Assembly: GCA_050292445.1 (NCBI GenBank)
Contig: JBNKLQ010000244.1
Coordinates: forward strand, 1 to 9,307
Length of the DNA stretch: 9,307 nucleotides
From: Leptofilum sp050292445
Lineage (GTDB): Bacteria; Chloroflexota; Anaerolineae; Promineifilales; Promineifilaceae
Direction of reading: 5' to 3'
In this document: in pieces, positions 1 to 6,461 of the stretch
Position numbering within the stretch: position 1 is the first letter of the stretch
Layout of the letters: every line of letters starts with the position of its first letter
The notes under the pieces: model-generated
What the model saw: only the letters and a program-made list of their open reading frames with translations
What the model was told of the DNA's origin: nothing
The model's database searches: none
Program-made: the position numbers and the translations under genes

Positions 1-747
1 ACGGCAGGCACTGACAACTACGTCTACCTGGATGATCTCACCACCACCGATTCAGGGCTGGGGCTGTGGTTCGACGGGCTGCGCCTGCTGAAGGTGTCGC
101 CGCCGCCAGATGAAATCAATGCCATTGCTCCGGCAGACGGCAGTTGGGTTAATGATCCGCAAGTGGATTTTAGCTGGGACGTGGTGACGACCACCAGTAA
201 AGTGCTTACTACCTCGCTCACCGTCAGTACCGATGCTGCCCAAACCAACAAGCTGGTGACAGAGACCTGGGGCACGGCCGTTCTTAGCCACACGCACGAT
301 TTTGCCTCTGAACAACCGGCGCTGTACTGGCAGGCAACGGCCGTTGTCAGCAACACCAATGGCCTGACCGAAACCCTCTCCACGCCGCTCATCCAGTTTG
401 GCATTGATAACACTGTGCCAACTTCGACGATTACGGCCGTTTATCAGATGCCCAACGACGATTTCCTGGTGCAGTGGAGCGGGACCGACGCCCTTTCTGG
501 CACGGCTAGCTACACGGTGGAATATCGTCTTCAGGGGGATTTGGATTGGACCGCATGGCTTACGGACACAACGGCCGTTAGTGGCTTTTTCACCCCACCT
601 GACCCGGCCCAGTTTTATGAGTTCCGCGTCCGCGCCACCGACGCCGCAGGCAACAGTCAACCCGCAGACACACCCGCTGCTGCTCTCGGCACCGAACAGG
701 CAGTTCCCCTGCCCTATGCTATAATGTTACCTATGATTACCCGGTAA
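1..747 (+). CDS. C-terminal part of a secreted FN3/Ig-like multidomain protein (5' end outside window)
   Basis: The frame is open from base 1 to the TAA at 745-747, giving 248 codons of a longer protein; the GTG at 94 is only an internal codon. The translation is rich in Thr, Ser, Asp and aromatic residues, as in extracellular beta-sandwich proteins. The last module (about nt 403-654) shows a fibronectin-III/Ig-like pattern: VQWSGTDALSG, then YTVEYR, W..W, and YEFRVRATDAAGN. An earlier module (about nt 118-400) has APADGSWVNDPQVDFSWD, also a typical strand opening. The protein ends PYAIMLPMITR; short hydrophobic 'LP' tails are, from memory, common on secreted Chloroflexota proteins and may be a sorting or anchoring signal. 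The catalytic or binding part, if any, is upstream and unseen, so the function is unknown (adhesin, peptidase or glycosidase are all possible). The gene carries four ACGGCCGT palindromes, each read as Thr-Ala-Val. Confidence 0.8.
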   Translation, partial: TAGTDNYVYLDDLTTTDSGLGLWFDGLRLLKVSPPPDEINAIAPADGSWVNDPQVDFSWDVVTTTSKVLTTSLTVSTDAAQTNKLVTETWGTAVLSHTHDFASEQPALYWQATAVVSNTNGLTETLSTPLIQFGIDNTVPTSTITAVYQMPNDDFLVQWSGTDALSGTASYTVEYRLQGDLDWTAWLTDTTAVSGFFTPPDPAQFYEFRVRATDAAGNSQPADTPAAALGTEQAVPLPYAIMLPMITR

Positions 748-817
748 TCGGTAAACCGTAAACGGTAATCGGTTGGCTTAGATTGACCGATTACCGTTTA
801 CCGAAAACCGATTACGG
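735..817. repeat. Stem-loop repeat built from GGTAATCGGT units at the end of the secreted-protein gene
   Basis: Arms 742-773 and 786-817 (32 bases each) pair at 27 of 32 positions around a 12-base loop (774-785). Each arm holds two copies of the unit CGGTAATCGGT or its complement (742-752, 763-773, 786-796; the copy at 807-817 has one change). The left end also forms its own small palindrome, GATTACCCGGTAATC (735-749). The stop codon of the upstream gene (745-747) and its last codons (ATG ATT ACC CGG) lie inside the element. There is no T-run after the stem, so it is not a classical intrinsic terminator. It may act as a REP-like or mini-satellite element that protects the 3' end of the mRNA or blocks read-through into the next gene. 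Whether it is dispersed in the genome cannot be seen here. Confidence 0.8.
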
Positions 818-844
818 AATACGGCATGGAGGCAGAAGGAGAAA

Positions 845-2032
845 ATGGCGGAGATTCAAAATGTTGATATTTTGATAGTGGGGTCGGGGCCTTCAGGAAC
901 ATCAACAGCATTACATCTGGTAAAAAACAATCCAGCCTGGGCCAAGCGCATGGTTGTGGTAGACAAAGCCGTTCACCCTCGTGAAAAGCTGTGTGGTGGC
1001 GGCGTTACCCACATTGGTCAGAATATTTTGGCGCGGCTGGGGTTGCCCTTTGAGCCAAAAAACTTTGAAGTGCGTGAAGTACGCTTGCTGTATGAAGATC
1101 AAAGCTACTCCTTCTTTGGCAACCCCGTTTTTCGTATCGTTCGGCGAGATGAGTTTGACCATTGGCTGGTTAAAACGGCCGAATCCCTCGGCGTAACCGT
1201 GCGGCAGGGGGAAGCGGTTACCGATGTGATCCCCCACGATGACTACGTGGCAGTGACCACGGAGAAAGCTATTTTCCATGCCAAAACAGTTGTGGCTGCC
1301 GATGGCTCCCGCAGCTTTGTGCGTCGCCGTCTTAAGTGGGATGATGATTCCCGCGTGGCCCGCCTCATCGAGGTGCTCACCCCAGAAAACGCCCACGTCC
1401 AGTCCGAATTTCGTGACGGCATCGCCATCTTCGACTTTACACCAATGACGGATCATCAGCTGCAAGGCTACTACTGGGACTTCCCCAGCTATGTGGACGG
1501 CAAACCGTATATGAACCGGGGTGTTTTCGACAGCCGTGCCCGGCCAGAACGTCCCAAAGCAGACCTCAAAGAAACACTTAAAGATGCTATGGCCGCACGG
1601 GATCGTAACTTGAGCGACTATAAGTTAAAAGGTCATCCGATAAGATGGTGGGGGGCAGACGGCCGTTTTGCTCAGCCACGTGTCATCCTGGTAGGCGATG
1701 CTGCTGGAACCGACCCGCTGATGGGCGAAGGCATCTCTTTTGCCCTTGGCTACGGTGAAGTGGCTGCCGCCGCCCTGGAAGACGCTTTTGCCCGTCAAGA
1801 TTTCAGCTTTGATACCTACAAAGAACGTTTGCAAAAGCACCCTCTTTTTGTTCAGCTCAACTTCCGCACTCGCCTGGCCCGGTTTGCTTATGTTCTTAAA
1901 TATCCGCGCCTCTTCCGGGCTGGTTGGTGGGTGGCCCGCCGCATCATCAAGTACACGCGCTGGCGTGATCCCAATTTTGTGCCGACTGAGCTACCCCAAG
2001 TGCTCCTTACCGATCAGGTGCGCACGACCTAA
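845..2032 (+). CDS. Geranylgeranyl reductase-family FAD-dependent oxidoreductase
   Basis: The 395-residue protein has the usual length and motif order of the geranylgeranyl reductase/FixC-like flavoprotein group. The N-terminal dinucleotide-binding motif is GSGPSG (13-18), with an acidic residue ending strand 2 (D40). The family segment PREKLCGGGVT follows at 45-55, containing Cys50. The DG motif is at 153-154, the substrate-side YxWxFP motif at 209-214, and the FAD-phosphate motif VGDAAGTDPLMGEG at 283-296. Members reduce isoprenoid double bonds in lipids, chlorophyll side chains or quinones, or oxidise other hydrophobic substrates; the exact substrate cannot be told from sequence. The ATG at 845 follows AAGGAG (836-841) at a short 3-base spacing, with a second GGAGG at 828-832. 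It is probably soluble or peripheral at the membrane. It is flanked by a stem-loop upstream and a terminator downstream, so it is likely a single-gene unit not cotranscribed with the transporter. Confidence 0.85.
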   Translation: MAEIQNVDILIVGSGPSGTSTALHLVKNNPAWAKRMVVVDKAVHPREKLCGGGVTHIGQNILARLGLPFEPKNFEVREVRLLYEDQSYSFFGNPVFRIVRRDEFDHWLVKTAESLGVTVRQGEAVTDVIPHDDYVAVTTEKAIFHAKTVVAADGSRSFVRRRLKWDDDSRVARLIEVLTPENAHVQSEFRDGIAIFDFTPMTDHQLQGYYWDFPSYVDGKPYMNRGVFDSRARPERPKADLKETLKDAMAARDRNLSDYKLKGHPIRWWGADGRFAQPRVILVGDAAGTDPLMGEGISFALGYGEVAAAALEDAFARQDFSFDTYKERLQKHPLFVQLNFRTRLARFAYVLKYPRLFRAGWWVARRIIKYTRWRDPNFVPTELPQVLLTDQVRTT

Positions 2033-2062
2033 CCAAAATCGTTTGCAGCCAATAGAATTCCA

Positions 2063-2100
2063 GATGCCAAGTGAGATTATTGTCTCGCTTGGCATCTTTG
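2063..2100 (+). terminator. Rho-independent terminator after the FAD oxidoreductase
   Basis: GATGCCAAGTGAGA (2063-2076) pairs with TCTCGCTTGGCATC (2083-2096). This gives a 14-bp stem with a single G-U wobble and a 6-base loop (TTATTG). A T-rich stretch (TTTGTTAT) follows directly. It begins 30 bases after the stop codon at 2030-2032 and separates the oxidoreductase from the transporter operon. Confidence 0.8.
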
Positions 2101-2164
2101 TTATGGAAGTTTTATGGTTTAGATATGACTAAGTTCTTGCCATGATTACCGGCTTATGGTAACT

Positions 2165-2234
2165 TTTGTGCAGAAGAGAAGAACACCCTTTGTGCAAATA
2201 GTACAAAACCTGAGAATTTTCTGACCGTAATAAT
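2165..2234 (+). promoter_or_regulatory. Probable control region of the liv/acyl-CoA ligase operon
   Basis: The 178 bases between the terminator and livG must hold the operon's promoter if the operon starts here. Two direct copies of TTTGTGCA lie at 2165-2172 and 2189-2196, 24 bases apart. The second is half of an imperfect dyad, TTGTGC (2190-2195) with GTACAA (2201-2206). TTGTGC could be a -35 element with GAGAAT (2212-2217) as -10 at 16 bases, or TAATAAT (2228-2234) could be a -10 without a clear -35. The repeats could be operator half-sites. None of this is decisive; the choice of promoter is an inference. Confidence 0.3.
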
Positions 2235-2278
2235 CCCTTGCAAGCTTTTTTCCTTTCATCTCACAATCTAGAGGTTGC

Positions 2279-3052
2279 ATGAGCTCTAACGCCGTCCTGC
2301 TTGATGTTCAAAATGTATCTTTAAGTTTTGGGGGTAACGCCGCCCTTTCAGATGTTGGATTTGGTGTAAACAAAGGAGAGATTCGGGCGATTATTGGTCC
2401 GAACGGTGCTGGCAAGACCTCAATGCTAAACTGCATCAGTGGATTTTACCGCCCTCAAAAAGGTGAAATTCTCTTTAAAACTGCGGATCTCACCAAAACC
2501 CATACCCACAAAATTGCCTCCCTGGGTATCGCCCGTACTTTTCAGAATATTGCGCTCTACACTGGGTTAAGCACCCTGGATAACTTAATGGCTGCACGTC
2601 ATATTCATATGAAGCAGAATGGCCTGGCCAGCATGTTATATTGGGGCACAGCCCAACGCGAAGAAGTGGCCCATCGTCAAGTCGTTGAAGAAATCATTGA
2701 TTTTTTGGAGATTGCCCATATCCGTAAAGCCACTGTAGGGGCACTTCCCTATGGGCTGCGCAAACGGGTGGAGTTGGGGCGTGCCCTGGCGATGGAGCCT
2801 GAATTGCTGCTGCTGGATGAGCCGATGGCGGGCATGAACGTAGAAGAAAAAGAGGACATGGCCCGTTTCATTTTGGATATCCACGAGCGGCGAGGTGTCA
2901 CCATTGTGCTAATCGAGCATGACATGGGTCTGGTGATGGATATTTCTGACCGGGTTGTGGTGCTGGATTTTGGTGTAAAAATCGCTGACGGCGTACCGGG
3001 CGAGATTAAACAAGACGCCAGAGTAATCGACGCGTATTTAGGCAAAGCATAA
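2279..3052 (+). CDS. livG: ABC transporter ATP-binding protein, LivG type (branched-chain amino acid/HAAT family)
   Basis: This 257-residue ATPase would drive the LivH/LivM channel from the cytoplasmic side. Walker A is GPNGAGKT (40-47), the Q-loop glutamine is Q89 in ARTFQN, Walker B is LLLLDEP (176-182) and the switch histidine is H214 in LIEHDM. The region from about 97 to 150 (STLDNLMAARH and on) is the longer helical part typical of LivG rather than LivF. The signature is LPYGL (156-160) followed by RKRVELGRAL; it departs from LSGGQ and has Leu where Gln is usual, though LPYG-type signatures are familiar in this branch. The ATG at 2279 follows AGAGG (2270-2274) with a 4-base spacer. It is the first gene of the cluster, 8 bases before the acyl-CoA ligase. 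The symbol is by family; the real substrate may not be an amino acid. Confidence 0.88.
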   Translation: MSSNAVLLDVQNVSLSFGGNAALSDVGFGVNKGEIRAIIGPNGAGKTSMLNCISGFYRPQKGEILFKTADLTKTHTHKIASLGIARTFQNIALYTGLSTLDNLMAARHIHMKQNGLASMLYWGTAQREEVAHRQVVEEIIDFLEIAHIRKATVGALPYGLRKRVELGRALAMEPELLLLDEPMAGMNVEEKEDMARFILDIHERRGVTIVLIEHDMGLVMDISDRVVVLDFGVKIADGVPGEIKQDARVIDAYLGKA

Positions 3053-3060
3053 ATTTCCTT

Positions 3061-4974
3061 ATGAATAATCCGCAAACGTTTCCCCAATATTTTTTGAAAC
3101 AGGTGCACACTCATGGTGCCAACAAGGTAGCGCTGCGCCAAAAAGAGTTTGGTATCTGGCGCGAGTTTACCTGGCAAGATTCGTATGAAAACGTGAAGTT
3201 GTTTGCGCTTGGGCTGCTTTCTTTGGGTGTGCAGCGCGGTGACAAAGTTTGCACTATTGGCGACAACGATAGGCAATATTTGTGGGGGTATTTGGGCTTG
3301 CTGGCAGTGGGAGCAACTCAGGTGGGAGTTTACACAGATGCTATTCCCAAGGAGTTAGCTTACATTGCAACCCACAGTGATTCCACCTTTGCCATGGCGA
3401 AGGACCAGGAGCAGTGCGACAAGATGTTGGAAATTCGTGCTGAGGTTCCCAACATTAAAAAAGTTGTTTATTGGGAAGACAAAGGGTTATGGAGTTACGA
3501 TGAGCCGTGGCTTATTTCCTACGAAGAAGTGCTGGAGTTGGGTCAAGCGGTGGCTGAAAAGGAGCCGGATCGGTTTGATACAGAGGTTTGGCTGGGGCAG
3601 GGTGAAGATACGGCCGTTCTCTGCTACACCTCTGGCACCACCGGGCTGCCCAAAGGAGCCATGCTTAGCCACAACAACCTCATTAACAGCACCCGTCTCT
3701 TTGATGAGATTGACCCGCGCTACGACACAGACAATCATGTGAGCATCCTGCCGCTGGGCTGGATTGGCGAACACGCCCTGGGCATTGCCCCCCACGTTTA
3801 CGCGGGCATCGTGATGAACTTCCCCGAAGAGCCAGAAACCGTCCGCGAAAACATCCGCGAGATTGCGCCAGAAGGGCTGCTATACAACTCGCGGCTGTGG
3901 GAAAATTTGGTGGGTATGGTGCAGGTAAGCATCAACGAAACCAGTTGGTTTAACCGCAAACTATATGAGACATTTTTGCCCGTAGGCTACCAGGTGGCTG
4001 ACAGGCGGCTGCGCAACGAGCCGGTGGGGGCGGGGCTGAATTTAGCCTACAAGCTGGGCAACCTCACGGTGTTTGGTCCGCTGCGGGACAAGCTGGGCCT
4101 GTCCCGCATTCGGGCGGCCTACACGGCCGGATCGGCGCTTAGCCCAGACGCGATGCGCTTTTTCCATGCGCTGGGCATTAATCTGAAGCAGGTGTACGGC
4201 TCTACGGAGCTGACTGGTGGAGCAACGCTGCACCGGGACGGCGACATCAAGTTTGCCAGCGTGGGCAAGCCCATCCCCGAATCTGAGGCCAAAATTGGGG
4301 AAAATGGCGAGATTTTGCTGACAGGGCCCACCCTGTTCAAAGGATATTACAAAAACCCAGAAGCGACGGAATCTTCTTTGCTGGTGGATGAAGACGGCCG
4401 TAAATGGTTCCGCACCGGTGACGCAGGCTACATCGACGAGGATGGTCATATCATTTACCTGGATCGGGTAAAGGAAATGCTGACCCTGGCCAACGGCGAA
4501 AAATTCTCACCGCAGTTTATTGAGGGTCGGCTGAAGTTTAGCCCCTACATTCGGGACGTGATGGCCGTGGGCACGGAGCGCGATTTTGTGACGGCGCTCA
4601 TCGTGATGGATTTTGGCAATGTGGGCAACTGGGCAGAGCGGCGCGGCCTGGGCTACACAACCTTCATCGATTTGTCGCAAAAGCAGGAAGTGTATGACCT
4701 GATCCAGCAGGCAGTGGCTGACGTGAACGAGAATTTGCCGCCAAACGGCCGTGTGCGCCGTTTCGTTCTCATGCATAAAGAGTTTGACGCCGACGAAGAA
4801 GAGATGACCCGCTCGCGCAAGCTGAAGCGCAACGTGCTCTACGAAAAGTACGATGACATCATCACTGGTATGTACAACGGGGCAGAGCGGATTGAAGTGC
4901 GGGCTACGGTGCAGTATCAGGATGGCCGAACAAGCGTGGTGGAAACGGCCGTAAAAATCGCCACTCTTTATTGA
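3061..4974 (+). CDS. AMP-forming long-chain acyl-CoA synthetase-type ligase
   Basis: The 637-residue protein would activate a carboxylic acid to an acyl-adenylate and then to acyl-CoA in the cytoplasm. Adenylate-forming core motifs are in order: P-loop YTSGTTGLPKGA (189-200), YGSTELTGG (379-387), RTGD (451-454), the hinge DRVKEMLTLANGEKFSP (468-484) and a C-terminal EMTRSRKLKR (581-590), where K587 matches the catalytic lysine of the LTPxxKxxR version in long-chain (FAA/COG1022-like) enzymes. Length also fits that group, not the shorter FadD or acetyl-CoA synthetase types. The start at 3061 lacks a visible Shine-Dalgarno and lies 8 bases after the livG stop, so translational coupling is likely. 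Gene order livG-ligase-livH-livM-livK suggests that it handles the acid brought in by the transporter. The substrate (long-chain, branched or aromatic) is not determined. Confidence 0.88.
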   Translation: MNNPQTFPQYFLKQVHTHGANKVALRQKEFGIWREFTWQDSYENVKLFALGLLSLGVQRGDKVCTIGDNDRQYLWGYLGLLAVGATQVGVYTDAIPKELAYIATHSDSTFAMAKDQEQCDKMLEIRAEVPNIKKVVYWEDKGLWSYDEPWLISYEEVLELGQAVAEKEPDRFDTEVWLGQGEDTAVLCYTSGTTGLPKGAMLSHNNLINSTRLFDEIDPRYDTDNHVSILPLGWIGEHALGIAPHVYAGIVMNFPEEPETVRENIREIAPEGLLYNSRLWENLVGMVQVSINETSWFNRKLYETFLPVGYQVADRRLRNEPVGAGLNLAYKLGNLTVFGPLRDKLGLSRIRAAYTAGSALSPDAMRFFHALGINLKQVYGSTELTGGATLHRDGDIKFASVGKPIPESEAKIGENGEILLTGPTLFKGYYKNPEATESSLLVDEDGRKWFRTGDAGYIDEDGHIIYLDRVKEMLTLANGEKFSPQFIEGRLKFSPYIRDVMAVGTERDFVTALIVMDFGNVGNWAERRGLGYTTFIDLSQKQEVYDLIQQAVADVNENLPPNGRVRRFVLMHKEFDADEEEMTRSRKLKRNVLYEKYDDIITGMYNGAERIEVRATVQYQDGRTSVVETAVKIATLY

Positions 4975-5007
4975 AATTTTGAACTACATGTCTACGAAAA
5001 ACTGTTC

Positions 5008-5472
5008 ATGTTAAGAGCATTAGGAGCTGGCGCGTGGAGTGGAGTTGTTGGTGGTGCTTTGCTGGGATTTATCTTTGCTTTGCTAGTGGTTTTTTATGTC
5101 CCGACAACTTCTCAAGATGAGACAAATCTTTTTCAAGGAAATCTCGCTGAACAGCAAATCGAATTTCAAGAACAAGAGAGTCCGTCCACTCTAACTTATA
5201 TTCTAGGTTTTTTGTTTATAGCCATCAGATATGGTGGGCTCGGTGCCTTAATTGGTGCAGCTACAGGTACATTGTTCGGATCCATAGCGGGAATGATCAT
5301 ATTATCGACTAATCAGACAGGAAACGCTCATTTCATCGGTGCTGCTCTAGGTACTATCATAATGGGTTTGTTGTGTAGTCAGGTGAACTTCTTGACCATG
5401 ATAATTGGAATCTTATTTGGATTATTAGGTGGTTATATTTCAGGAAAACAGTTTAAGTTGTTTTTCAGGTGA
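5008..5472 (+). CDS. Small polytopic membrane protein of unknown function within the liv operon
   Basis: I do not recognise this 154-residue protein. It has four or five hydrophobic segments: about 8-31, 62-73, 76-99, 106-124 and 126-146. They are rich in glycine and small residues (GVVGGALLG, GALIGAATGTLFG, GAALG, GLLGG), which suggests tightly packed glycine-zipper helices. A polar, Gln/Glu-rich loop (35-60) follows the first segment. By hand count, 150 of 360 bases in 5041-5400 are G or C (about 42%), against 37 of 60 in 5641-5700 of the next gene. It contains no CGGCCG palindrome. The ATG at 5008 has no clear Shine-Dalgarno; the gene is in the same frame as the ligase, 33 bases downstream, and stops 4 bases before livH. 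It is possibly an acquired gene or a fast-evolving accessory subunit of the transporter. Confidence 0.7.
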   Translation: MLRALGAGAWSGVVGGALLGFIFALLVVFYVPTTSQDETNLFQGNLAEQQIEFQEQESPSTLTYILGFLFIAIRYGGLGALIGAATGTLFGSIAGMIILSTNQTGNAHFIGAALGTIIMGLLCSQVNFLTMIIGILFGLLGGYISGKQFKLFFR

Positions 5473-5476
5473 GCGT

Positions 5477-6433
5477 ATGAACTGGCAGCTACTCCCCCAA
5501 TTTGCAGTCACTGGTTTGTTAAATGGTGGTCCCATTGCCCTCATTGCGTTGGGCATCGTTCTCATCTTCAAATCTTCAGAGATTTTCAACTTTGCCCAGG
5601 GGCAAATGCTTCTCATCGGCACGATGACCACCTGGTGGTTCTGGTCCCCAGATGCCGGTTTGGGCTTACCGCTCTGGCTGTCCATCATTTGTGCCATGGG
5701 GGTCTCGGTGTTACTTGGTTTGCTCATTGAGCGGCTGGCGCTGCGCCCCCTCACTGGCCAACCGCTGCTCTCTATCATTTTGATGACGCTGGCCCTGGCC
5801 CAATTTTTGCAGGGGGTTACCATCCTCGTTTTTGGCACGGTACAACGCAACTTCCCCGTCATTTTCGACGTTACCAATCCCTACCAAATCACCTTGCCTT
5901 TTACCTACAATGATAACCCCATGATTTTGGTACTCAGACAAAATTTAGTGTGGTCTTTTTTGGTAGCTATGCTTTGCGTCACGCTGCTCTGGCTCTTCTT
6001 CCAATACACAACCACGGGCCTTTCTATGCGGGCCACCGCCGAAGATCACGAAACTGCCCAAAGCGTGGGCATTCGCATTAACCGCGTGTTTGGTATCTCC
6101 TGGGCCATCGCGGGCATCATTGCCGCTGTGGGGGGCATCCTCATCGCCACCGCCAGCGGCCTGGATTTGAGCCTCTCAATTGTGGTGCTGGCGGCTTTCC
6201 CAGCCGTGCTGTTGGGTGGTCTGGAATCAATCCCCGGTGCCGTGGTTGGCGGTTTGATTGTCGGGTTGGCTCAAGGGTTGGTTGCCCTGCCTAATAATGA
6301 CTTTATTTTCGGTCCAGAAGCTGCCCAAGCTGTGCGCAACTCGGCGGCGATTATTCCCTACGTCATTTTGCTCATCGTTTTGCTCTTCCGCCCCGATGGC
6401 CTCTTTGGCCAGAAGCGCATCGAAAGAATCTAG
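5477..6433 (+). CDS. livH: ABC transporter permease, LivH type
   Basis: This is one of the two membrane subunits of a LivHMGF-type importer, 318 residues from the chosen start. The ATG at 5477 follows AGGTGA (5467-5472) with a 4-base gap and gives the normal LivH opening (LLNGGPIALIALGIVLIFKS). An upstream ATG at 5429 would add 16 residues and overlap the preceding gene, so it is rejected. Hydrophobic segments lie near 12-32, 36-56, 66-86, 96-120, 152-176, 204-226, 232-248, 252-271 and 290-305. Family marks include NFAQGQMLLIG (38-48), ERLALRPL (85-92), the ATPase-coupling loop GLSMRATAEDHETAQSVGI (181-199) and the C-terminal RPDGLFG (305-311). It lies between the unknown membrane gene (4 bases) and livM (28 bases). 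Confidence 0.88.
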   Translation: MNWQLLPQFAVTGLLNGGPIALIALGIVLIFKSSEIFNFAQGQMLLIGTMTTWWFWSPDAGLGLPLWLSIICAMGVSVLLGLLIERLALRPLTGQPLLSIILMTLALAQFLQGVTILVFGTVQRNFPVIFDVTNPYQITLPFTYNDNPMILVLRQNLVWSFLVAMLCVTLLWLFFQYTTTGLSMRATAEDHETAQSVGIRINRVFGISWAIAGIIAAVGGILIATASGLDLSLSIVVLAAFPAVLLGGLESIPGAVVGGLIVGLAQGLVALPNNDFIFGPEAAQAVRNSAAIIPYVILLIVLLFRPDGLFGQKRIERI

Positions 6434-6461
6434 TAACTAACAATTATTACCGGAGAACTAA

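Noticed and set aside
52..660. 202-codon open frame on the minus strand opposite the secreted-protein gene
   Set aside because: The + strand frame has clear FN3-like patterning, while the minus translation has no recognisable domain and is basic and Cys/Arg/His-rich, as antisense shadows are. The repeated ACGGCCGT palindrome keeps the opposite strand free of stops.
742..817. Short CRISPR array or attachment site
   Set aside because: The units are short, partly inverted and form one hairpin; there are no regular unique spacers and no integrase nearby.
911..1465. 184-codon minus-strand frame opposite the FAD oxidoreductase
   Set aside because: The + frame carries all flavoprotein motifs in order; the minus translation has no domain pattern.
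1740..2132. 130-codon + strand frame overlapping the end of the FAD oxidoreductase
   Set aside because: It is an out-of-frame shadow of the flavoprotein's C terminus that runs through the terminator hairpin; it shows no domain or ribosome-binding site.
2238..2266. TTGCAA (2238-2243) as a -35 promoter element for livG
   Set aside because: No acceptable -10 hexamer lies 16-18 bases downstream, and the start would be too close to the ribosome-binding site.
5429..5476. Upstream ATG for livH at 5429
   Set aside because: It would overlap the preceding gene by 44 bases and add a 16-residue polar leader not typical of LivH; the ATG at 5477 has AGGTGA just upstream.
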